64,000 bases of DNA, taken from NCBI RefSeq assembly GCF_030389965.1, contig NZ_CP128400.1, positions 620,001-684,000 on the forward strand, in the 5' to 3' direction. The stretch is from Candidatus Chlorohelix allophototropha (GTDB lineage Bacteria > Chloroflexota > Chloroflexia > Chloroheliales > Chloroheliaceae). Below are positions 42,725-52,434 of this stretch, piece after piece. A program made the translations under genes and the position numbers. Under the pieces are notes generated by a model. The model saw nothing but the letters and a program-made list of their open reading frames with translations, was not told where the DNA came from and made no database searches. Positions within the stretch are counted from its first letter, which is position 1. Each line of letters begins with the position of its first letter.

Positions 42725-45700
42725 ATGATTACACTTCACGCCCTCTGGGATAGCATAGATAAGGGCAGTTTACTTCTATGGGGAGAAGAGGCTGCTTTCT
42801 TTGAAGCTGCGGTAAAAAGCAAAAAGGCGTTGTCGTTGCATCCCTACGCCCTGACTACCGCTCGTTTAAAAGAAGCGCTAGGCGAACTTTGCGGTAGCCT
42901 ATTGGTCGAGTGTGGTGAACCGAAAATAATCAAGCTCAGATTGCCCACCGGTGGCAAACACCCCTTGCCCTCCCCTGAACTGCGACTACCGAACCGGGTT
43001 GAGGAAACACCCCAGAAACTGGGAGAATGGCAAGTTCCAGCCCTAACCTTTACCCCTTCTTCGGCGCTGGATTTACTTGTTGGCTTACCGGATAACCCCC
43101 CGCTGTGGCTTGGAACAGGTGCTTCCCTAATTTTCTGGGAAGAAGCGGCAAAATTGGCGCTGGTAATTTTAGCCGGGCAGCATTTTGTACCTTCTCTGGA
43201 AGAAAGGCAAGCGGGTAAAGGTAGCAGTTACCGCGCTATCTGGGAACCGCATCTGGAAGAAGAGTTAGAGAAGCAACTACAAATATTGGCAAAAGCTATG
43301 CCGCCGGTATGCCAAGCTCTTACAGGCGCAACCTGCTCTCCCACCTTACTCCTGAAAGATTTCCTGCGCCGCACGGTAGATACTTTGGTGCGACAAACGC
43401 TGCAAGATAGCCGGTTACTACCTGCCACACGGGGTAAGCCCTCTCTCTATCGGCAATGGCTCAACGGCTTGGCTTCACCTGTTTCCGCTAACCTCGATGC
43501 CTCCCCTTCCGAGTTGAAGCAATTCGCCAAAACCGTAACGGGATGGCTGGAACAATTGAAACCAGACCCCGCAGCTTTTCGAACTTGTTTTCGTCTCGAC
43601 CCTCCCCCGGAAACCAGCAGTAATCCAATATGGTCGCTCAACTTCCATTTACAAGCCAATGATGACCGAAGTTTGCTGGTTCCCGCTGAACAAGTCTGGA
43701 AAACACGCGGTAGCGCCTTGACCTTCCTTAAACGCCGCTTTGAAAACCCGCAAGAACGGCTATTGGCAGATTTGGGGAAAGCCTCGCGCCTTTTCCCACC
43801 GCTAGACCGCAGTATGACCACCGCCCGTCCGGTGGAATTAACCCTCGATACGGCTGGCGCATACGAATTTCTGCGGCAAGGTGCGCCGCTTTTGGAGCAG
43901 AGCGGTTTCGGGGTGTTTTTACCGCCTTGGTGGCAAAAAGCCAAAGCTAAAGTGGCGGTCAAGATGAAATTGAAGGACAGCGGCAAAACTACCTCCGGCT
44001 TGCTGGGTCTGGACGGAATTGTGGCTTATGACTGGCAAGCGGCGGTAGGTGACCAAACCCTCTCGCTTGAAGAATTCGCCCGCCTTGCGCAAATGAAAGT
44101 GCCGCTGGTACAGGTGCGCGGTCAGTGGGTCGAGCTAAGACCGGAGGATATTGAAGCCGCCATTGCTTTTTTCGAGAAACAGCAGCGCGGCGAACTATCT
44201 TTGGGAGAGGCGCTCAGGTGGGGGTTGGGGCAGGAGGGTGATACCTTTCGGGTAGTGGAAGTAGCAGGGGAAGGCTGGATTGGCGAACTACTTCAAAAGC
44301 TCAACGGAAAAGCGCAGATAAAGGCGATAAAACAACCCGTCTCTTTCAAGGGGCAACTCCGTCCCTACCAGTTAAAGGGGGTGGCGTGGCTTGCCTTCCT
44401 CAGACAATACGGCTTGGGCGGGATTTTGGCAGATGATATGGGGTTGGGTAAATCAGCCCAGTTAATCTCCCTCTTGCTATACGAACGCGAGCATAATAAA
44501 AAAGGCAATACTCCCGGAACAACTCTGCTAGTTTGCCCAATGTCGATTGTGGGCAACTGGCAGCGGGAATTGTCCCGCTTCGCGCCATCTCTCAAAGTAA
44601 TGGTGCATTATGGCAGCGAGCGTTTGTCGGGAGAGGATTTCAAAACCGAAGCGTTGCAACACGATTTGGTGATTTCCACCTACTCGCTGGTGCATCGCGA
44701 CACCGAGACCCTTACTGCGGTGGAATGGGAACGGGTAGCGTTGGACGAAGCGCAGAATATAAAGAACTCGGCTTCAAAACAAAGTCTGGCTATCAGAAAG
44801 CTAACTGCTCGCTACCGGGTAGCCCTTACCGGCACTCCCGTGGAAAATCGTCTTTCAGAACTATGGTCAATTATGGATTTCCTGAATCCGGGCTATCTTG
44901 GTTCGGCTACCGAATTCCGCAATCGCTATTCGCTATCCATCGAAAAGTTCCGTGACCGGGATAAAGCCGAAACCCTGAAAAAGCTGATACAGCCCTTTGT
45001 GCTGAGACGGGTCAAGACCGACAAAAGTATTATCAGCGATTTGCCCGACAAGTTGGAAATGAAAGTGTTCTGCAACCTGACCCGTGAGCAAGCTACTCTG
45101 TATGAAGCGGTGGTCAAAGATATGCTTGAACAGATTGAGCAGGCGGAAGAAGGTATCCAGCGCAAGGGTTTGGTGCTGTCCACTTTGATGAAACTGAAGC
45201 AGGTATGCAATCATCCGGCGCATTTCGCCCAAGATGGTAGCCCCTTACCGGGACGTTCCGGCAAACTGGCGCGGTTGGAAGAAATGCTGGAAGAGGTGTT
45301 GGCGGAGGGAGATCGTGCCTTAGTTTTCACTCAGTTCAGCGAGTTCGGAGGGCTATTGCGGGGCTATTTACAGGAGACGTTGGGTTGTGAAATTCTCTTT
45401 CTACACGGGGGCAGCACCAAGAAACAACGTGACGAGATGGTGCAACGCTTTCAGGAGGATAAACATGCTCCGCCCATCTTCCTACTCTCGCTTAAAGCGG
45501 GTGGCGTTGGTTTGAATCTGACCGCTGCCAATCATGTTTTCCATTTCGATCGTTGGTGGAATCCGGCGGTGGAGAATCAGGCTACCGACCGGGCTTTTCG
45601 CATCGGGCAGCAAAAGAATGTGCAGGTGCATAAATTTGTGTGTGCCGGAACTCTGGAAGAGCGCATCGATATGATGATCGAACAGAAAAAGGAGTTGGCT

Positions 45701-45799
45701 GACAGCATTGTGAATAGTGGCGAGGGCTGGATTACCGAATTCAGTACGATGCAGTTGCGGGAACTTTTTGCACTCAGCCGGGAAGCGATAGGAGAGTAA
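42725..45799 (+). CDS. SNF2/SWI2-family DNA-dependent ATPase
   Basis: 1024 residues. The first 500 or so form the bacterial SNF2-associated N-terminal region. The helicase core begins at about 535: Q-like LRPYQLKGVAWL, motif I GILADDMGLGKSAQ (about 563-576), motif II VALDEAQNIKN (about 672), motif III ALTGTPVENR, then motif V GGVGLNLTAAN and motif VI ATDRAFRIGQ. Such proteins are translocases that remodel protein-DNA complexes; RapA is a distant relative. It is paired with a SWIM-domain gene 6 bases downstream, a combination seen repeatedly in bacteria. Substrate unknown, cytoplasmic. Confidence 0.93.
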   Translation: MITLHALWDSIDKGSLLLWGEEAAFFEAAVKSKKALSLHPYALTTARLKEALGELCGSLLVECGEPKIIKLRLPTGGKHPLPSPELRLPNRVEETPQKLGEWQVPALTFTPSSALDLLVGLPDNPPLWLGTGASLIFWEEAAKLALVILAGQHFVPSLEERQAGKGSSYRAIWEPHLEEELEKQLQILAKAMPPVCQALTGATCSPTLLLKDFLRRTVDTLVRQTLQDSRLLPATRGKPSLYRQWLNGLASPVSANLDASPSELKQFAKTVTGWLEQLKPDPAAFRTCFRLDPPPETSSNPIWSLNFHLQANDDRSLLVPAEQVWKTRGSALTFLKRRFENPQERLLADLGKASRLFPPLDRSMTTARPVELTLDTAGAYEFLRQGAPLLEQSGFGVFLPPWWQKAKAKVAVKMKLKDSGKTTSGLLGLDGIVAYDWQAAVGDQTLSLEEFARLAQMKVPLVQVRGQWVELRPEDIEAAIAFFEKQQRGELSLGEALRWGLGQEGDTFRVVEVAGEGWIGELLQKLNGKAQIKAIKQPVSFKGQLRPYQLKGVAWLAFLRQYGLGGILADDMGLGKSAQLISLLLYEREHNKKGNTPGTTLLVCPMSIVGNWQRELSRFAPSLKVMVHYGSERLSGEDFKTEALQHDLVISTYSLVHRDTETLTAVEWERVALDEAQNIKNSASKQSLAIRKLTARYRVALTGTPVENRLSELWSIMDFLNPGYLGSATEFRNRYSLSIEKFRDRDKAETLKKLIQPFVLRRVKTDKSIISDLPDKLEMKVFCNLTREQATLYEAVVKDMLEQIEQAEEGIQRKGLVLSTLMKLKQVCNHPAHFAQDGSPLPGRSGKLARLEEMLEEVLAEGDRALVFTQFSEFGGLLRGYLQETLGCEILFLHGGSTKKQRDEMVQRFQEDKHAPPIFLLSLKAGGVGLNLTAANHVFHFDRWWNPAVENQATDRAFRIGQQKNVQVHKFVCAGTLEERIDMMIEQKKELADSIVNSGEGWITEFSTMQLRELFALSREAIGE

Positions 45800-45805
45800 A
45801 GATTT

Positions 45806-46702
45806 ATGCCGCGTAATAGGAGAGGTTGGGGGGATTACTACGATTATGGCAGCGGACCACGCCCGGTAGTGGGCGGTATAAAGGCGAAAAGCGAGCGAGG
45901 GGCTATCGGGGAAAGTTGGTGGTCAAAACGCTGGGTGGAAGTGTTAGAATCTTTTGAACTGGGCAATCGTCTAACGCGCGGGCGCAGTTATGCTCGCAAG
46001 GGGCAGGTGGTTTCTCTTTTATTGGAAAAGGGGCAGGTAAAGGCAAAAGTACAGGGTTCGCAACCTAAACCTTATAACGTCACGATAAAACTGACTCCCC
46101 TGAACCCGCAGGAATGGGAGCGGGTAATTGTGGCTATGGCAGAGCAAGCCATCTTTGCAGCTAAGTTGCTGGCAGGGGAGATGCCCCAGAATATTGAGGA
46201 AGCCTTTGCAGTCGCGGGGGTTTCACTCTTTCCCCAAGAATTGGACGATTTAGATACTAAATGTTCCTGCCCGGATTGGTCTAATCCCTGCAAACATCTG
46301 GCAGCCGTATATTATCTGTTGGCAGAGCAATTCGATGAAGACCCCTTCCTCATCTTCAAACTGAGGGGGCGAGAGAAAGAGGAAATAATCCAGGCGCTTA
46401 GAGAGAAACGGGCGGTAGTAGCAGAGGTAGGTAACCCCGAACTTGGGTCAGAAACGGGCATCTCCGAGACTGAAGCCATAGCAGAAAGCTTGCCACTTGA
46501 AGACAGATTGCCTACATTTTGGCTGATGGGGGAGAGTCTGTCCGAATTTCGGCTCTCGATTGAAGCGCCACCGATAAACGCAGCTTTGTTAAAACGCTTG
46601 GGAACACCTAGCTTTGCCGAGAAAACCCCGGATGTACTGACACTACTGGCTAAAGGTTACGCCCTTATAGCGGAGGCTGCCTTACACAAAGCCAACCGTT
46701 GA
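45806..46702 (+). CDS. SWIM zinc-finger protein
   Basis: 298 residues. The SWIM motif CSCPDWSNPCKHLAAVYYLL (about 153-172; pattern CxCx(n)CxH) is central. The N-terminal half has WWSKRWVEVLESF and LTRGRSYARKGQV, common to SWIM proteins encoded with SNF2 helicases. SWIM domains bind DNA or proteins. The short gap to the helicase gene suggests a two-component remodelling complex. The C-terminal 100 residues are Glu-rich then helical. Confidence 0.9.
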   Translation: MPRNRRGWGDYYDYGSGPRPVVGGIKAKSERGAIGESWWSKRWVEVLESFELGNRLTRGRSYARKGQVVSLLLEKGQVKAKVQGSQPKPYNVTIKLTPLNPQEWERVIVAMAEQAIFAAKLLAGEMPQNIEEAFAVAGVSLFPQELDDLDTKCSCPDWSNPCKHLAAVYYLLAEQFDEDPFLIFKLRGREKEEIIQALREKRAVVAEVGNPELGSETGISETEAIAESLPLEDRLPTFWLMGESLSEFRLSIEAPPINAALLKRLGTPSFAEKTPDVLTLLAKGYALIAEAALHKANR

Positions 46703-46818
46703 AACTGGCAGCTTTCTGCTGAGAAATATTAAGAAACAGGAAATGCCGAGAGGTGCGTCAAAACTGGAGTCAGATGAAACAGAACAGCACCATTGGATAG
46801 AACCCAAGTGGATTAGCG

Positions 46819-46980
46819 CTACTCCCGTAAAAGTCGTGGTTCGGGGTCAAATTCTACTTTAGCGTAGATGCGCTCTAGCGATACTTCGATTTGTAGACTT
46901 TCAAGAACTACTACTTCTCCCAAGCCCGTATAAACTCGTTGTACCCATTCATTTGGTCTCAGTTTGTGATAATAGGTCAC
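46819..46980 (-). CDS. Short possible ORF fragment
   Basis: 53 codons from a GTG, with a clearly protein-like reading (YYHKLRPNEWVQRVYTGLGE, VVVLESLQIEVSLERIYAKV, FDPEPRLL). The ISL3 end lies 26 bases upstream and may have cut the original gene. Not recognised. Confidence 0.3.
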   Translation of the reverse strand: MTYYHKLRPNEWVQRVYTGLGEVVVLESLQIEVSLERIYAKVEFDPEPRLLRE

Positions 46981-47813
46981 ATTTATGTTTATGATAATTT
47001 AAAAATGGTTCTGGCGCACTATGCGTGAATCGGTGGAAAGGGTAGCTAGCTATTATTGGTATAATTTAGGGGGGTAGTAATTGTGTTCTAATTCCTAGAA
47101 ATAGCTAGCCTATGTTAGAAGAAATTGTTTTACCTACACGCTGGGAAATTCAGCTTGATGCCTGTAAAGAAGAAGGCAGTACCCTGCTTCTCGAAGCACA
47201 TTTAACATACCAGACTACACAATGTCCGAGTTGTAGATTTACGGCGGAGCGGGTGCATAGCCGTTACAAAAGACAACCGACAGACTTGCCGTTAATCGGG
47301 CAACAAGTAAGCTTGAGTTTAACCATACGCCGTTTCTTTTGTGATAATTCTGGTTGCCCGCGTCGCACTTTTGCGGAACAAGTACCAATTCTGCTCGAAA
47401 GAAAAGCCAGGCGTACCATTCGCCAATATCATTTGCTCGAAAATCTGGCTTTTGCGCTGGGAGGTAGACCGGGTGTTCGGCAAGCTGCTAAAGAGGGTGT
47501 AAAAGTAAGCCGTGATACTCTATTACGCATTATTCGAAAAACGCCGATCCCTTTACAACCTACTCCTCGAATTCTAGGAGTGGACGATTGGAGTTACAAG
47601 AAAGGGGTCGAATACGGCACGATCTTGATCGATTTAGAGCAACATTGCCCGGTAGATTTACTAGCTGACCGAAAAGCCGACACATTAGCTAAATGGCTGG
47701 AGGAACATCCAGGGGTGGAGGTAATCAGTAGGGATCGTGCCAGTGCTTATGCTGATGGTGCCAGGCGAGGAGCACCAGAAGCGATTCAGGTGGCTGATAG
47801 ATTTCACCTCTTG

Positions 47814-50285
47814 GTGCGCCGTATAGACGCTTGTTGGATACCTTTTAGAGAAAGGAGCGGTTGAGAGTAACAGACCGTTAGGACGGTGGCTTACTCGATG
47901 GGGAAAACCCAGACAGGACAGTAGCATGCCACAAAACCTCAGCAGACTGAAGACGTTTAGGTCTGGTTGAGGGTGTCCTGCTCGCTATGGTGAAGCTGAA
48001 TTGCCGAACCTAATCTACCAACGGTGGTAAGGAACACTCAGCGTTAATAACGTTTATCGCGCTGTCACCGAAATATGCATCAGATTACGAGGGATGCAAA
48101 ACACTCTCTTCGGTGAGTGATGGGTAATGAACCCATTCAAGGAGATGAAAGGGCACCTAAGGCGAGCTAGAACGTCTAACAAGTGGGATGCGGGATGACC
48201 TACGGGTCGCGAGACCTACGGTCACGGAACCCCCATAGTAGTCCGGGCTGAGGAAAACTCAGTACATGGCGAAGGGGCAGCCTTTGAAAGAAGGCCAGAG
48301 TTGACCCTTTGACAAAGGTCAGCAGGGTAGGTGTCGGCGAGTTGAGTATAGAAAGGGGCGCGTGATGCGTGAAGCCCGTAATATCCTCGAACTCATCCAA
48401 AAGCGCGGTACTCAAAACTTACCACTAGAAAGAGTGTATCGCCTTCTCTACAATCCTAATCTCTACCTAATGGCTTACGGTAAGATATATCGGAACAAAG
48501 GAGCCATGACGGCAGGAGCGGATAAAGAAACCGCTGATGGGATGAGCCTGACTAAAATTGAAGCTATCATCGAGAAATTACGTCAGGAGAAATACCATTG
48601 GAAACCAGCCAAACGAGTTTACATTCCACGCAAAGATGGCAAACAGAGACCGCTCGGTCTACAATCTTGGTCGGATAAACTGTTACAAGAAGTAATTCGC
48701 CTCATTCTTGAAGCTTACTATGAGCAAAGTTTCAGCAACTTCTCACATGGATTTCGACCAAAACGAGGTTGTCATACCGCTTTACAACAAATCTATCATA
48801 ATTGGGTTGGCACAGTTTGGTTTATAGAAGGAGATATCTCAAAATGCTTCGAGAGTCTGTCTCATGAAAAGATTGAGGCCAGGCTCAGAGAGGATATTAA
48901 AGATGAGAGGTTTGTTCGGCTCATCAGCCAATTGCTAAAAGCAGGCTACCTGGAAAATTGGCGATGGAATGCCACCTATAGCGGAGCACCGCAGGGTTCA
49001 ATTCTTAGCCCCCTTTTGTCGAACCTACTTTTAGACCAACTGGACAAATGGGTCGAAACTACACTTATTCCAGAATACACCAGGGGCGAACGAAGAAGAC
49101 TTAATCCACAATACGAGAAGATCAAGCACAGTGCCTATTACCAAACTTCCAAAGGGCGAACGGAAATAGGACGCGAACTATGGAAACAGGTTCAAAAACT
49201 GCCTTCGCAAGACCCTGATGATCCAAACTACCGACGTTTAAGATACATTCGGTATTGCGACGACTTTCTATTAGGTTTTATTGGCTCTAAGGCGGAAGCA
49301 GAAGAGATTAAGCGAAAAATCGGAGAGTTTTTAAGCCAGAAATTGGAATTAAAATTATCCGAGGCTAAAACGTTGATCACGCATGCCAAAACCCAAAAAG
49401 CCAACTTTCTCAATTACGAGATACACACAATCCACGAAAACAGTCGGCGCGATACAACTGGTCGTCGTTGTGTCAATGGAAACATTGGCCTCAGAGTGCC
49501 AAAGGAGGTTGTGAAAAGTAAATGCCAGCGTTACAAACAACACAGCCGCAAAGTTTTACAAAGAACGGAACTAATTAACGATAGCGTTTTCACCATCATA
49601 AATCTGTATCGTTATGAGTTTCGAGGGTTAGTCGAATACTACCGACTAGCCTACAACCTCCACACGTTTACCCGATTAGATGGGGTAATGGAAACTTCCT
49701 TAACCAAAACAATAGCGGCAAAACTCAAATTGTCGGTACCTAAAATCTACCAGAAATACCAGACAGAATATGAGTTAGAAGGAAAACGTTACAAAGTCTT
49801 GGAAGAAACCATTGAAAGACCAGGGAAGAAACCGTTGGTAGCACGCTGGGGCGATATTTCACTGAAGTGGGATATTAAAGCCTCGATTGAAGACGAGAAG
49901 AAAGTTTTCAACTGGCCACCTCGAACGGAATTGGTCAAACGACTTTTAGCGGACAAATGTGAAAATTGTGGAGCCAGCGGAAAAGCTGAGCGAATACAAG
50001 TCCATCACATTAGAGCGTTAAAAGAGCTTGAGCGATACCCTGGGCGAGAGAAGCCAGGCTGGGTCAAAGTAATGGCGGCAAGAAAGCGCAAAACTTTAGT
50101 TTTATGTGAAAGTTGCCATCAAGATGTAACCTATGGACGACCATTTCGACGAGTACCGAAGTCCGCGACAGGCTAGACCGATGCTGGAAAGCGGTGTGCA
50201 TTGAAAGATGCCCGCACCGTTTGGGAGAAGGCCGTTGGAAAAGTGCTTTTCTTTGGAAGAGTAACTCGCTGGCGGCCCATCTCAC
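47814..50285 (+). ncRNA. Group II intron with HNH-type intron-encoded protein
   Basis: Begins GTGCG (consensus GTGYG) and ends in AC, directly joining two halves of the transposase codon frame. Length 2472 bases. The first 550 bases are the structured 5' domains. Domain V is visible at about 50186-50224: AGCGGTGTGCATTGAAAGAT with the complementary GCCCGCACCGTTT after it, holding the AGC triad. Domain VI follows to 50285. The reverse transcriptase gene lies in domain IV. Confidence 0.88.
48365..50176 (+). CDS. ltrA: Group II intron reverse transcriptase/maturase with HNH endonuclease
   Basis: 603 residues. RT motifs: RVYIPRKDGKQRPLGLQSWS, SHGFRPKRGCHTALQ, WFIEGDISKCFESLSHEKI, GAPQGSILSPLLSNLLLDQL, and the catalytic RYIRYCDDFLLGF (about residues 294-306). 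The maturase X domain follows (about 380-470), then an HNH nuclease with CENCGASGKAERIQVHHIRA and LVLCESCHQDVTYG. All catalytic residues look intact, so the intron could be mobile. The ATG at 48365 follows AAAGGGG; a GTG directly before it is less likely. It serves splicing and retrohoming of its own intron. Confidence 0.93.
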   Translation: MREARNILELIQKRGTQNLPLERVYRLLYNPNLYLMAYGKIYRNKGAMTAGADKETADGMSLTKIEAIIEKLRQEKYHWKPAKRVYIPRKDGKQRPLGLQSWSDKLLQEVIRLILEAYYEQSFSNFSHGFRPKRGCHTALQQIYHNWVGTVWFIEGDISKCFESLSHEKIEARLREDIKDERFVRLISQLLKAGYLENWRWNATYSGAPQGSILSPLLSNLLLDQLDKWVETTLIPEYTRGERRRLNPQYEKIKHSAYYQTSKGRTEIGRELWKQVQKLPSQDPDDPNYRRLRYIRYCDDFLLGFIGSKAEAEEIKRKIGEFLSQKLELKLSEAKTLITHAKTQKANFLNYEIHTIHENSRRDTTGRRCVNGNIGLRVPKEVVKSKCQRYKQHSRKVLQRTELINDSVFTIINLYRYEFRGLVEYYRLAYNLHTFTRLDGVMETSLTKTIAAKLKLSVPKIYQKYQTEYELEGKRYKVLEETIERPGKKPLVARWGDISLKWDIKASIEDEKKVFNWPPRTELVKRLLADKCENCGASGKAERIQVHHIRALKELERYPGREKPGWVKVMAARKRKTLVLCESCHQDVTYGRPFRRVPKSATG

Positions 50286-51403
50286 GTGAATCTGGGAGAC
50301 CATCTCAAAACTATGTTTGAGCGTAAAAGTGCTTGTTTACTCCCCAGGCAAGTTAAGACGGAGCAACTGGAATGTAGCCGGGTAGAACAAGTTGAAAACC
50401 AAGAATTTGAGCCTGTAATTCTTTCAGAGAACGAACAAAGAAGGAAGGTAGGGCTAAAACTTGAGACTGCTTTAACCACCCTAGAAAATGAAGATAAGGA
50501 AATTTCTGCTGAAGAAACGCCACTAACCATACCAATTAGTCGCAAAGATTATTTATTTGAACATATTAAGGCACTATGTGAGGAGGGCTTAACCCAACGC
50601 AGAATTGCCAGGGAATTAAGAATTAGCAGGCAAACTGTAAAGAAATATTTGATAGCCGAACAAGTACCACGTTACACTCCCCGTGCCTCCGGGCCAAGTA
50701 TATTGGATTTGTACAAACCTTATATTGCACTGAGATAGGCAGAAGGAGTTTACAAAGGGGTACAACTTTTCCTTGAGATTAAAGAGCGTGGTTACACCGG
50801 GTCGTGGGCACTTATGGCTCAATATCTGGCAAAATACCGATTGAATCATCCTCCGCCAAAACCACTGAAAACTGGTCGTGGAAGACCACCTGGAGCAAGT
50901 AGTGCAGAAGGTAAGGCGCTCCCTAAGCTAAAACCACAACCACTGCTAAGTGCCAGAAAAGCCAGTTTTGTAATGTTGAAGAATACAGAGGATTTAACCG
51001 AAAAGCAGCAGGAGTTGTTGATCCATCTACGAACCTTTGATAGTGAAATAGAGACAGCTTACCAACTCAGTCAGGAATTTGTGAAAATGCTGCGAGGGCG
51101 GCAAGGTCAGAATTTAGAAGAGTGGCTGAAAAAGGTGGAACAGCAGGTGGGGCTGGCACAATTACAGGAATTGGGAAGTTTTGCGAATGGGATAAGGCAA
51201 GACCAGGCAGCAGTGAAAGCTGGTCTAACCTTGGAGTTCAGCCAAGGTCAGGTAGAGGGTCAGGTTAATCGATTGAAAACGATTAAGAAAACAATGTTCG
51301 GTCGCGCTAGATTCACGTTGCTAAGGGCGAGGGTATTACGTCCTACTGCGGCTTAACTAATCTGGGTTATCGCCCATATTTTCACGCAAAGTGCGCCAGA
51401 ACC

Positions 51404-52107
51404 CTTTTTCCCTTGACAAAAATAAATATCGAGCGGGGGCGGTTGGTGCACCTACTCAAGGAGAAAATCTCAGACCCTGTTCTGGTACAGTTGTTAAAAC
51501 TCTGGCTCAACAACCCCCGGCAACTTAACCGAGAACCGGAAATGCCGTCCCAACCTGCCCCACACAAGCCGGGTCTTGCGCCAACCCCAACTTCAGAACT
51601 TACACCGTCACAACCGGAAGGGAATTTGGTTGATCGGTTGGCTGAATTCACCCGGTTGGCCTTAGAGGGGGGGCTGGACTGGGGCATTTCCGCCTTGAGC
51701 AGTGGACAGGCGGGTTCAAATTCCGGGTACTACCGCGCTTCGGCTGGTTTCGGGACGAAGAGGGAGACGAGTGGCGCACGCCCACGCGGCAACGCTCCGA
51801 AGGGCATACCGGGCAGGAAGCCTTGAAACGTCTGGGAATGGAAGGAGCTTTGACCGGATTGTGGTTGGCAAAAAGGTTCGTGCGGCATGGTGGGGCGCTG
51901 GGTAAGGTAGCCTGCGCTAGCGCAGCGCTGGGAACTGTTGGCTCGTTAGGGCTACTGGCGCATCGGATCTGGAAAAATCGGCAGAGCTACCGTAACGCCA
52001 AAGACTCTTTAAGCGCCACGCCACAGGAAGAGGGTCGGTTGAGTTTAGAACGCACCAGAGGTATTGCCCAAGGTTCCATCCTGCCACCACTCTATTCCAA
52101 TATTTAA
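51404..52107 (+). pseudogene. Reverse transcriptase fragment with a long internal insertion
   Basis: The 5' end reads INIERGRLVHLLKEKISDPV then QLLKLWLNN, like RT motif 2 (DNIDRxxLLxLLxERIxDP). After a frameshift in a G7 run near 51670, the reading continues through about 150 residues with no RT likeness, including a possible membrane helix (CASAALGTVGSLGLLAHRIW), and then ends RGIAQGSILPPLYSNI, like RT motif 4 (GxPQGxxLSPLLxNI). The YxDD motif and the N-terminus are missing. It is cut at one side by the ISL3 end and at the other by the IS110 region. Confidence 0.55.
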
Positions 52108-52141
52108 TTGAAACACTAAGCTCGGCTTATATAATAGTTTT

Positions 52142-52434
52142 GAACAAAGAAAAGCTTAGACTACAGCAAAGTACTCAAAAGCTAATAGACTGATGGTAAC
52201 GGGAGAACCGAGGTCTCGACTTACGGCTTCATAACTGGATAGCAGTGGAGAAGACCGACTTGCAAAGACTGTTCCCCGACCATTAGCGCTAGTAGCGGCA
52301 ATTAGGCTTGTTACAGCGCAGTTATGCGACTGGCTATCCGCGATAAGCTTACGCACGCGCTGAATGGTTGGGTGTCCCGTAAGTTCAATAGTGTATTGTG
52401 TAGCAGCCCTTTTAGCTGGACTAAGGTGCAAAAA
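52142..52434 (+). ncRNA. Candidate IS110 bridge RNA region
   Basis: Non-coding leader between the element's left end and its transposase gene, the location where IS110-group elements encode the bridge RNA. It contains short stem-forming stretches (GGTAACGGGAGAACCGAGG near 52195; GCAGTGGAGAAGACCGACT near 52242). The assignment rests on position and family knowledge, not on a confirmed fold. Confidence 0.45.

Larger units (their letters stand above)
47112..51356 (+). pseudogene. ISL3-family transposase, split by a group II intron and an amber codon
   Basis: Exon 1 (47112-47813) carries the ISL3 zinc finger ([23 protein letters not shown]), HTH, and DDE positions in [13 protein letters not shown] and [12 protein letters not shown], ending at RFHLL. 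The reading resumes at 50286 as VNLGDHLKTMFERKSACL and continues to TAA at 51356, with the C-terminal EGQVNRLKTIKKTMFGRA block carrying the Glu. Inside exon 2 an in-frame TAG at 50736-50738 interrupts YIALR-stop-AEGVYKG, probably replacing Trp. Splicing of the intron would restore the frame but not the amber codon, so the gene is likely inactive without suppression. Confidence 0.85.
47007..51403 (+). mobile_element. ISL3-family element carrying a group II intron
   Basis: Terminal inverted repeats of 23 bp at 47007-47029 and 51381-51403 differ at one base and begin GGTTCTGGCGCACT. The element is about 1.93 kb without the intron. No 8-bp target duplication is visible (TTAAAAAT against CTTTTTCC), so one flank has probably been rearranged since insertion. 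Confidence 0.85.

Noticed and set aside
48365-50176. Reverse transcriptase as the partner of the DGR-like repeat at 23.7 kb
   Set aside because: It has the maturase X domain and HNH nuclease of group II intron proteins, lies inside intron RNA structure, and is 25 kb away. DGR RTs are shorter and lack these domains.
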